Positions 21,042-32,100 of a DNA stretch of 64,000 nt are shown piece after piece. The position numbers were made by a program, and so were the translations under genes. The notes below the pieces were generated by a model, which searched no databases, was not told the origin of the DNA, and worked only from the letters and a program-made list of their open reading frames with translations. Every line of letters starts with the position of its first letter. Position 1 is the stretch's first letter. The DNA is from Pycnopodia helianthoides. Taxonomy: Eukaryota; Echinodermata; Asteroidea; Forcipulatida; Asteriidae. The DNA lies in assembly GCA_032158295.1 (NCBI GenBank), contig CM063255.1, positions 16,396,094-16,460,093 of the forward strand, written 5' to 3'.

Positions 21042-21864
21042 GCTGGTCACAAACATGTGTATTGTGTGGTGTTTGTTTTTATTTGTCATAAATATCCCAT
21101 GTTGAAAGTACCTTTCATCAGTAAAAGATGCTATGTTTAAAATTTTGGCCGATTGACCTGAATATTGACATTTAGATTTTTAAAAAGCTATTTTTACAGA
21201 TTCAAGAGAGTTATAACCTTTCAGTAAAGGTGTTTCACCAAACAATTCGCTCATGAGAAGTGGTAGTTAATTCAAAGCTAAAAACTGAATTCTTGCCAGG
21301 ATCCGGCCATAATCTCAGGTCCAGCAGCAATGCACAGACAATTTTGCCTGTATGTATTTTGTTGCATTGTCCGTGGCATATGCAAAAGTTGTGTGGTGTT
21401 TTTTTTTCTTTATTTGAAACAGCAACAACAGCATCAAAAATTTCTTTCTGCCTAAACTAAGCCGTGCAACTTTAACTGTTGAAAACATTTATACCAGCAA
21501 ACTTTGTACAGAGGTCAACGGGGACTGGTTTTTTGTTTAACAATGGTTGGGCACAATCCAAACTGCGGAAACCCAAAACAAGTGAATTGGTGGCAGCTGA
21601 CTGATCAGGTGCCAAGTATGAGGGTGTCATGAGACATATTGACTTTGATTCTGTTATCAGTGCATTTAATAAAGAGAGTTTGAAGTATTTTATTATCACT
21701 ATTATTTTTTTTTATTTTTATGATCTGACTAATAACAAAGAGTACAAAGTCATGTTTGTTTGTATTGGCTGTGTTGTTGTGTGTTGTGCCATCTAGTGCT
21801 GCCATGTTTGGCTGATTTATTTGGAGTTTGGGAAAACAAGGAAGGCCGGTGAAAGACGGTCTGC

Positions 21865-21885
21865 ATGATGACTTACAATCGAATG
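21865..21885 (+). CDS. Candidate first coding exon of SLCO (very short)
   Basis: Two ATG codons at 21865 and 21868 open a frame MMTYNRM that ends at the donor AATG|gtacgt in phase 0. The first certain SLCO exon starts in phase 0 and has no start codon of its own. Its only upstream ATG lies in the neighbouring SINE. The peptide is short and the donor is only fair, so this is a proposal. Transcript data would settle it. Confidence 0.3.
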
Positions 21886-21972
21886 GTACGTACAACATTG
21901 AGCTAAAAGTTTAACGCTTTTTTATAAAGAGTTTGTTTTTTACATCAGCTGGGTCGGATTTCGTAGAGCTGC

Positions 21973-22343
21973 TTCAAGGGAGTGGATAGTTTTTGGTGAT
22001 TATTCAAGAATTACATCACCATAAAAACTTACTTGGTAAGGAGCACCTGAGAGCTGCTGATAGTATAAAACATTGTGAGAAACGACTCCCTCTGAAGTGA
22101 GGTAGTTTTTGAGAAAGAGGTAATTTCTCACTGAAATAATTGAATCTGAGAGAGGCTTCATGCATGAAGCCTTTTTCACAATTCTATGCAACAAGGGTGT
22201 TTTTTCTTTAATTATTTTCGTGCAACTTCCTTGACTAATTGAGCCCAAATTTTCACAGGTTTGTGATTTTATGCATATGATGGGATACACCAAGTGGGGA
22301 TACTAGTCTTTGACAATTACCAACAGTATATCCTGCCTTTAAA
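21973..22343. repeat. MITE family B copy (inverted relative to 15829)
   Basis: It contains AAACTTACTTGGTAAGGAGC, TGATAGTATAAAACATTGTG, AACGACTCCCTCTGAAGT and CACCAAGTGGGGATACTAGT in the order expected for the reverse complement of family B, and ends CCTTTAAAG. Confidence 0.82.
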
Positions 22344-22428
22344 GTTGTATGGCCTGAGTTTCGCCGAAGTGATTTTTTTGTGCCATGCAAGGAATCGAAC
22401 CCACACTCTGCTTAATATATTTAAATAA

Positions 22429-22766
22429 TAACAATAATAACTAGTTCTTATATAGCGCATTTCACAATAACGTATCAATGCGCTTTACATTAGTGCCCTG
22501 GTAAAAGGGCCAATAGCATTCCTGTAATCTTTCTCAGCTACCTGGGGAGTATACAGCCCTGTGCTGCCGTGGCGCTCCAAAGGCTTTTTCATACACAATA
22601 TCAACCTCTACCCTCACAGGTACCCATTTATACCCCTGGGTGAAGAGAAGCAATTGTAGTAAAGCATCTTGCTTACAAGTGTCATGACCGGGATTCGAAC
22701 CCACACCCCGATGACTCGACCACCAGAACTTTAATCCGATGCTCTAAACCACTCGGCCATGACACC
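22429..22766 (-). repeat. tRNA-headed SINE, third family, minus strand
   Basis: The reverse complement begins with GTGTCATGGCCGAGTGGTTT and a B-box-like GGGTTCGAATCCCGGTCATG, and contains TACCCAGGGGTATAAATGGG-type sequence. It ends at 22430 in an (ATT)-rich stretch. The same family is at 29083-29390 (+). It abuts the acceptor of SLCO exon 2, leaving about 35 bp of pyrimidine-rich sequence. Confidence 0.85.
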
Positions 22767-22800
22767 TTACTCATCTTCTTTTTTTTATACATTCTCACAG

Positions 22801-23159
22801 TTTAAGGGGGACCTGGAGAACAGTCCCACTGAGGACAAAGATGACATCGGCGCCAATAACGTCATCAACGATGACTACATCGACGAGGGTGATGACGACA
22901 ATACACAAGACCACCGTTGCGGGCTTGGCTCACTACGATGCAAGTGCCTCCAGGTGTTTGCTCATCCCAACGCGTTCGTGTTGAGCGCCGGTCTTCTATT
23001 CATGACCACGGTGGGGACAGCGGGGATATACATGGCCGGGGTCATCTCGACGATCGAGAAGGAGTTCCAGTTGAAGAGTTCCGAGTCTGGCATCTTGATG
23101 TCCATGAACGACATCTCGGCATTGAGCGGCGTGCTCTTTGTGACTTACATCGGCGGAAA
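22801..23159 (+). CDS. SLCO: SLCO exon 2: acidic N-tail, TM1, TM2
   Basis: The acceptor is ctcacag|TTT and the donor GGAAA|gtgagt. The exon has 359 nt, entering in phase 0 and leaving in phase 2. It encodes an acidic tail (DDYIDEGDDDN) and then RCGLGSLRCKCLQVFAHPNA. TM1 follows (FVLSAGLLFMTTVGTAGIYM) with STIEKEFQLKSSESG, and TM2 to GVLFVTYIGGK. The SIERRF..S....G-like pattern after TM1 is typical of OATPs. Confidence 0.93.
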
Positions 23160-26100
23160 GTGAGTTCAGGGTCCAATTTCGTAGAGTTGCTTAGAGGGTG
23201 TGTACAACATTGGTAAGACTAAAAATATAAATGTTCACAGATTTGCACATAACTTTCATGGTATAAAGATGGTCATGGTGGAAAGCGTCCCTTGAAACAG
23301 TTTTGCTTGAAGTGCTGTCGTTTATTAGAAATTTATTAAAACAATTAGTTTTTATCACGGTGATAAAATACGATGTTTGAAAACAGTGAAAATATAAAGG
23401 GGTCTTTTACTGTTTTCTTGTGACTCTGATGACCGATTGAGCTTAAATTTTCACAGGTTTGTTATTTCATGGATATGTTGGGTTACACAAAGTGTGGATA
23501 CTGGTATTTGACAATTACCAATGTTGTTCACACGCTTTTAGTAGACAATTTTGTGCTCTTTGTGGCTTACATCGGCAGAAAGTAAGTTCAGGGTCCACTT
23601 CCGTAGAGTTGCTTAAGCAGACAATTTTGCTTAACGATTTCTGCTGAGCAAAATTGAGCAGGAAACCAGCCACAGACAGACGGTACATGTGGAATGGTGT
23701 TTTGGCTGGTAATCTTATTCTGGTAAGCCCGGGTCTCAATTTCATAGAGCGTTGGAGCAGACCATAATAGTGCTTAGCAAAAATAATATGCTAAGCTGAA
23801 ACGATACAGGGAACCAGTCAATAGCAATGCATATTGTGCAATATTTTGGCTGGTAACCCAATTCAGCTAAGCAAAAACGGTTCAGTTGAAATAAGAGAGA
23901 ATAACTGTAAATCACCTGTAAAGCTTGATGGCTGAGATGTGTAAGGAATGAATTGACTGGCTCATTAAATGCACTGGACACTTTGGTAATTACTCAAAAT
24001 AATTGTTAGCATAAAAACTTACTTGGTAACGAGTAATGGAGAGCTGTTGATAGTATAAGACATTGTGAGAAACGGCTCCCTCTGAAGTAACGTAGTTTTT
24101 GAGAAAGAAGTAATTTCTCAGTAAAATATTTGAATTGATTTTGAGACCTCACGCCTTGCCTTCCACCTTATGGGACCCGGTTCAAATCACACCTGGGCAC
24201 TACATGGATTGGTTTTTTCCAGTCCCTGCCTATTGGTGGGTTTTCCCTGGAATATTTCTCAGGGACTTTCCTCCCACACCTAAAACTGAAACTTCCTTCA
24301 TTGTCTTCTCTCCACGGGGATCTTGGCTAGTATAGTGACTAAGTTCGCTTTCTGAAAGTCCTTGGCTTCATAACCAGAATTAATAAATGAAATGAAATAG
24401 CATCCACCATATCTCAAAAAGGCTTATGGATTTGTCTTGATAAAGTTCCATTATTAATTACTTGTAAACTGCTTTCCTCTAAGCTTTTGCATTCAGTGTC
24501 TCGTAATTTAAAAAGTCTGTTACAAACAGAAATTCTGTGTTTTGTGTGCGTGCATTATTTTAATTCACTCCTATGGTTTGTCTTTAAGGTCACACCGGCC
24601 CAGAATCATCGCGATAGCAAGCCTACTTGTCACCGTAGGATGCTTTGTGTCGGCCTTACCACAGTTCCTGTATGGTTCCCCGGTCAGTGTTGATGGCGGA
24701 GGTGCTGGACGACAATCATCATCAAGATATAACCCAGAAGGTCCGTGTTTTTTTTGTTTAATTCTCAGCTAGGAGCTGGAAAGTTGGTCTAGAGATAGCG
24801 TCTGGAAAGTCAGGCATGTTCTCAGCGTTAAGGCAATGCAGTGGACCCCCATAGCGTTCTGCTGGACTGTAACAGTGTGCCGGACAGACTACAGCAGCAC
24901 CCCCCTGCATGTGCATTTTTATTGTTCGAATGGAACGCTCCAGCAGTCCAACAGACCGGTCCGTGTACGCCGGCCAGAATGCCCAACGTATCCAATTAAA
25001 ACATTCCTGGTGTTCTGACTTTTTATGAGTACTCCTTTATGAAGATGGACCTGAATATGAACTTCTATCAATCAAACTAACTACTTTGAATACCGGGGGG
25101 GGGGGGGGGGTCCCTACTGCTCATATACCTTGCCCTACTTGTTATCCCCAAATGTACAAGTAAATTGTAAGATACATCAGAAGCCACCCCCACCCCCCAT
25201 TATTCTTTTCCCCTGCTCCTACCCCCCCCCCCCCCCCCCCCCCCGCAAATGAAAATGTCTAGTTACGCCACTGACGGTAGCAGAAATAACCGCATTCAAT
25301 GTAGGTCTAGTTCACATGCCAGCAAGGTATCTTTTCTAGAGTGTGTGCATAGCAATCTTCATTTACACATCTTGCACAGAGATTTCCTGAAAGATCCTGT
25401 AAGCAGAACCCAGTTAGCAGCGGCGGCGCTACGGGGCGCAAATGCCCCCCCCCCCCCCAGTAATTTTTTTGCCCCCCAGTTTGCCCCCCCCCCAGTTTTT
25501 TTCCCCGATGGCGGAAATTGAGTTTAATCCCAAACCATTGCACCCAATTTGTTACAATGTTGTTTGCGCTGTAAATAATAAACTCAATTTCATCCATCAT
25601 AATTAGCTGGCACCATCAAAAAAAACCAATACACTTTCCATCTCCGGCAATGTTAATAAAATGTGGATTTATTTATCTGTACAAGCTTGGAAACTTGCTA
25701 TAAATAGAAATGCATTGTAAGCAGCCATTGTACACGCAGTTCGCACAACACGTCACATTCACACAGTGCAAAATCTTATTTCTGGAGTGAATTGTAGGCT
25801 TATACAGTACATTATAGACTTTTGTTTGCCCCCCCTAAATTTAAGTTTGCCCCCCTCTTGCCCCCCCAGATTAACAGGTCTGGTGCCACCACTGCCAGTT
25901 AGAAGAACCCTGTTAACAGAACATTTCAGTAGAACTCTGTTAGAAGTACCTTGGTAGCAGAACCTCGTTAGAAGAGCCCTGTCAGCAGAACCCTTTCAGC
26001 AGAGCCCAGTCATCAGAACCCAGTCATCAGAACCCTGTTGGCAGAACCCTGTTGTTTTAACAGAACATTGTCAGCAGAACTCTGTTAGAAGTTCCTTGGT

Positions 26101-29100
26101 AGCAGAACCTCGTTAGAAGAGCCCTGTCAGCAGAACCCTTTCAGCAGAGCCCAGTCATCAGAACCCAGAACCCAGTCATCAGAGCCCTGGGCCCAGTTTC
26201 ATAGAGCTGCTAAGCACACGTGATTTTCAGGATAAGCAAACAACAGCTGAATACCAGTAACAAGCAATATGTAACACATGGCATTTTGGTTGGTAACCCT
26301 GTTTTTATCAAGGAAGAAATTTCATGCTAAGCAAATTTTTGTGCTTAGCAGCTCTATGAAATTGGGCCCTGTTGGCAGAACCCTGTTGTTTTAACAGAAC
26401 ATTGTCAGCAGAACTCTGTTAGGCGAACCCCGTTGGAAGAACCCAGTCATCAGAACCCAGTCATCAGAACCCAGTCATCAGAACCCAGTCATCAGAACCC
26501 TGTCATCAGAACTCTGTCAGCAGAACCCAGTCATCAGAGCCCTGTTGGCAGAACCCTGTTGTTTTAACAGAACATTGTCAGCAGAACTCTGTTAGGCGAA
26601 CCCCGTTGGAAGAACCCTGTTAGCTGAACCCTGTCAGTAGAGCCCTGGCAGCAGGACCCTGTCAGTAGAGCCCTGGCAGCAGGACCCTGACTGACAGAAC
26701 CCTATCAGCAAAACCCCATGAGTATAGTCCTTTTTATTGGGGATTGATGACCATAAGCGCAGAAGTTGGGCCCAGTTCAGCAACAAGTCTTAATAAAGTA
26801 AGCTTTCAAATACCATGTTTTTTATCATTCATATCTGTTCTTGGCTGTTTTTTCAGAGTTTACCTGCAGCGCCCCAAGAAACACCACCAACTGCACGGCT
26901 GCAGAACTAGATGACTCCGGTTCACAGCTACTCAGCAAGGGATGGCCCATCATTCTGGGCCAGTTACTCAGTGGCTTTGGTTCGGCCGCCATCTTGCCAC
27001 TCTCGATTACTTAACATAGATGATGCAGTGGACAAATCACTGTCGCCAATCTACTTGGGTAGGTTGTTACTTTATTTGTTCTCCCTCTTCCCATCATTGC
27101 ATTTTTATTTTGTGTTCCCCCCCCTCTTGTGGTCAAACCAGCCCCTTCCCCGAAACCCTTCTCTGTCACCCTCCTCTTTGTTCATCCCTAGTTGCAATAA
27201 TCGTTAATCTCCATCCTCCCGATGGTCGCAGACCGGAGGGTTACGAGACAACTAATGTAAGAAATCACCATATGGGCAATTTCATCCATTTTTTCAGACT
27301 AGTGACCAGATTTGCCAAATTTTTACCGCTTTCAAAAAACCATGAAACATGGATTTGATCCTCAATGTGTAACGACTTAATTGAGAACACTTAAAACATC
27401 ATCAAGAAAATATTTGGCAGAAAAAAAATACAAAAACTTACTTCTCGGCCCCTCGAAAAAAAGAAGAAAAAAAAAATCCTGGGCGTGCCACTGGTTCAAT
27501 TAAGTTGACCAACTGTTTGGTATCCAATTCAATAGCACTTCAGTTTCTTCCCTTGTCGATCGCACCACTTCTTGGGTATGGAATCAGCAACATTTGCCTG
27601 TCGATTCACACGGACTTCTACAAGAGTGACACCCCCGCTGGTCTCACCCCAAACGACCCCCAATGGATGGGCGCCTGGTGGCTGGGGTTCATCATCTACG
27701 GCTTTTGTCTGCTCCTCCTTTCCATACCGATGTTTCTTTTCCCCCGGAAATGAACAAGCCGGACTCGTACTTCTGTATCAAGGGCATACCTGAATGCTGT
27801 GCAGATTTCATCAAGAAGAAAGCGGATGAGAGGTCTGCCAAGGTGGAAAATGAGGTTACCCTGCTGGAGTCTTCCAGTAAGCTGCTCGATGTTGTTAAAG
27901 GTATGTACTCAGGGCCCAATTCATAGAGCTGCTTAAGCAGCAAATAATGCTGAACAATTTTCTGCTAATCGAATTTGGAAGCTTTGCATGGTGTGGACAG
28001 AGAAACTAATAACAGTGAGGAGACTTGCGGGTACAATTTTCTGCTAAGCATAAATGAGCGCATACCAGTCACAGATAGTACATGTGGAATGGTATTTTGG
28101 TTGGTAACCGAATTAAGGCAAGCATAATTTTGTTGTGCTTGGGGCCCAGGTTGAAATTGGGCCCCGGTTGAATTGCGTCTTGATCGAGCGGATTTGCACT
28201 AAGGCTATCCTGTTTGCACATCTGCTGTAACCATAGAAACACAAGCGCTGATTGACACATTTCTGTATTTTTTTATGATGCGGACAAATACAAATCTTTC
28301 TATCTATATTTAATCAAGGGTGACCCATCCAGCACAGCTGAACCTTTGGGGCACTTGCCTTTAGATAGGTTGCAGTGTGACGTAAATCGGCCATCTTTAC
28401 GGGCAGTTTAGAACAAACAGTCGTGCGTTTCGTGTGAGAACAGCGTGCAACACGCGCGCATTTCACGAAACTCATTGCAGGATTGGTCAGTGAACAACGC
28501 GGCTGCGTTAATAAGTTGAGCGTTTGACGCATCTGCAAGCCAAAATGCAATCTGCCCGTAAAGATGGCGTCTACTGGGAACTATCTATACAAAAATACAT
28601 CAAAGATAAAGCAAAACAATGTCAAGGACTTGGCAGAAAGTGCATACACACAAAATTAGAAATGAACACAGACAATTACATACCCTATCAGCCAACCACA
28701 CAATTGAAAAATGACAGCCAATAAGTCAGAGTTTTAAAAACAAATTAACAAAATAAAATATAAGATACGAGCAATTGCCTTTTCATTAACAGGCGTAATG
28801 ACCTGTTCCCATGACAACCTACGATTCTTCTGATGTCATTTTTCCCAGATTTCTTTGTGACTCTGCTTCGACTTGCAAGAAACGGCACGTACGTCTTGGT
28901 TGTACTCGGGGTCTGCTGTTTTATGACCGCATTCTCCGGTCTAACCTCATTTGCGGCCAAGTATATTGAATACGAGTTTCAAACTGATCCAGGGTGGGCT
29001 GGCCTTTTGTTGGGTTAGTAACCGATAGTTTATCATTTGTCGTGCTTCCTTGTTAATTGTGTATAATAGTAAAATAGGGTGTCACGGCCGAGTGGTTTAG

Positions 29101-32100
29101 AGCATCGGATTAAAGTTCTGGTGGTCGAGTTATCAGGGTGTGGGTTCGAATCCTGGTCATGACTTGTGTCTTTGAGCAAGATGCTTTACTATAATTGCTT
29201 CTCTTCACCCAGGGGTATAAATGGGTATCTTCGAGGGTAGAGGTTGATATTGTGTATGAAAAAGCCTTCGGAGCACCAGGCAGCCAGGCTGTATACTCCC
29301 CAGGGAGCTGAGAAAGAGTTACAGAATGCTATTGGCCCAATGACCAGGCACTAATGTTAAATTAAATGCGCTATATAAAAACTAGTTAGGTAATCGGGGC
29401 AATAGCCCGAACAACTCATTGTTATATGTATTGAATATCCTCAAAGTGCTTTCCCGTTGGACTACCCCTGTTCATTGGGCCGTCAGCATTCCTGAAGCCA
29501 TCTCCTTTGGAGTATGCAGCACCAGTAGCCACATGGGTGCACAGGTTTACTTTTCATTCGCATCAACAATCTCTACCCTCGCGGAGGGACCCATTTTACA
29601 CCTGGGTGATGATAGGCAATTATAGTTAAGTGTTTTGCCCAAGAACACAAGTGTCATGACGGGATTCGGAACCCACACCCTGATGACTCAGTCGTTGGAA
29701 CTGAGTTTGATGGTCTGGACAGCTCGGCCACGACACAAAATACACCGTTGTGTTCCCTGTCTTAACAAAGCACTGATCATTATTGATTCTCATGTTTTTG
29801 TTTTAGCTTTCATGTACCCAGCCTCAGTCTTATTGCATCAATTTGAATGTGAGAAAAGTAAGATTTGGGGTGAACAAAGAAAAATTAACTAGAGGGGACT
29901 TGAATCTGCGACATCCAGATTAACGTGCCAAATTGCTCTCTACCAACTGAGCGATCTAGCCCTTATGTTGGCAGTCTCCCTATTTTGTAAATTTCTTTGT
30001 TCGGGGGGCCAGTCAGAAGCCATACAACCGTTAACTGCCGTTAGCCAGGGATCATCGCCCTAGTTTACGATACAACCTGGGAAGCGGCAGCCACGGGATC
30101 ACCTTATGGGGAAGCAACTCTTCATTTCAAATATCAAGTAATAAACCACAAGGTAAACTGACTGGGCAAATTTTAAATAGAAAAAGAAAAGTAAGATGCA
30201 GCACCATAAATGTAATCAGGGTTAGCACTTAAATTTTTCAGTGACTAGCCACGATATGACTTTTCTTTCACTGGTCCGTCAGCTTTTTTAACTCATCCAT
30301 ATTGGACATTTCCATAAAACATAAAATGGCAAGTGTTTAGATAGAGTGTTTGTGAAATCATCAGACAAAAAAAAGTTGTATATTCCTCTAGGTCTACATC
30401 ATAATCAAAGATAACTTATTCTTAACATTTTGAAGGATTCACGTCAACGCCCAGTTCTCTAATTGGCTTTTTCTTGGCGGTATCCTGACGTCACGACTAG
30501 CTGGTACCCATAATCTACGCGGTTACATCTCGCTTGCCGTCGTCTTTCATACTCTCGGCGTTGTGGCCTTGATCATCCTGATGTTTATTGGCTGCTCAAA
30601 TGACAACATCGCTGGCGTGACGGCACAGTATGGAAACAAGGGTCTGATCCACGGGTGAGATTACTTTGTATTTCTTGTTGTTTTTTGTTTGTTGTCATCC
30701 TTTGATTTTGTGTCTTAAAGGTTGGGGGGGGAGCTCGGAGGTCAAATTGAGTTTGATTTAATTTCATTTCATTTATTAATTCTGGTTATGAAGCCAAGGA
30801 CTTTCAGAAAGCAAACTTAGTCACTATACTAGCCAAGAACTCCGTGGAGAGAAGACAATGAAGGAAGTTTCAGTTTTAGGTGTGGGAAGAAAACCACAGA
30901 GAAATATTCCAGGGAAAACCCACGCAATCAGGTAGGGACTGAAAAAACCCAATTGATGTAGTGCCCAGGTGTGATTTGAACCGGGGTCCCCAAAGGTGGA
31001 AGGCAAGGCAAGATACCACTACGTCAACCTGATTTTCCAACTCATTTTCCACTATATCACTAAAACCTAGTTGCGTGTATTTTTGAACTACAGCCAAGGT
31101 CTAAATGCATCATGCAACATGAACTGCAAGTGCCAAACTGGTGTGTACTCTCCTGTATGCGGTGCAGACAACATGATGTATGTTTCAGCCTGCTTTGCTG
31201 GTTGTCAGGCAGTTGATGTCGACAACAACAACAGAACAGTACGTGAAAATCATATTCCTCTGTTACTGTAATCAAAATAACCATGGTCATAAAACAGCAT
31301 GCACCTCTCAGCCGGTAATATCCTTTATGATTTGCAAATTTCACACTATATAAAGATAATTTTGTTATTGTTAATTTTCTAGCTTTACCCTGTTATACTA
31401 AGGGAATAAAAGAGTGGGCAATGATGTGGCGTGTCTTGGCCGAGCGGATAAGAGCACCAGACTCAAACTCTGGTGTTTCTGTTCAGCAGAGTGTGGATTC
31501 GAGTCCCGGTCGTGACACTTGTGTCCTTAAGCAAGACACTTAACCATTATTGCTGCGTCCTTCGGATGGGACGTAAAACCGTAAAAAAAACCAGTGCACT
31601 TGTCGAAAAGAGAAGGGGTTTGCCTTGGTGTTCCTGGTTTGATTGGCAGCATATTGCGCCACAGCACCTTGTAAACCATTACTTGGTGCTATAAGGAACA
31701 GTTCTAATACTTTGAAAAACGTAGCTCCAAAATACCTTGCAGGAAAATACTGAATATTGAAGCGCCTTGAGTGTCACTGAGTGGACAGATATGCGCGCTA
31801 TATAAGAAGCCATTATTATTATTAATGAGGTCTTATTTCAAACCATTCCAAAGGATCGAGCCGACGGTGTGGTCCTTTATCGTACAGCCGCAACCCTGCA
31901 AGGTTTTAAACGGTCGTATTAGACTGAGTCACCACTCTTTTATTCCTACTGAAAGCATCCTTTAAAACCTTAGAAAGTTCAAAGCAAATCTGACAGTTTA
32001 GCTTCAGCTTGCCTCCACTCTGCAATAAGCTTCTATCCTTTTGAGCACACAGTAGCTCCTTGCACAAGTTTAGAGCTTGCGTGCTCAACTTTCAAACTAC

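Larger units (their letters stand above)
19860..21800 (+). other. Probable SCRIB 3' UTR / intergenic, two family A MITEs
   Basis: After the putative stop no exon is seen. Family A elements lie at 20554-20730 and 20848-21041, both with clear ends. An AATAAA at about 21669 (catttaataaagagag) could be a polyadenylation signal for SCRIB, just before the next gene. Confidence 0.45.

Noticed and set aside
26911..27207. 98-codon ORF in another frame over SLCO exon 4
   Set aside because: It is out of frame with the OATP protein; the correct frame gives conserved OATP motifs.
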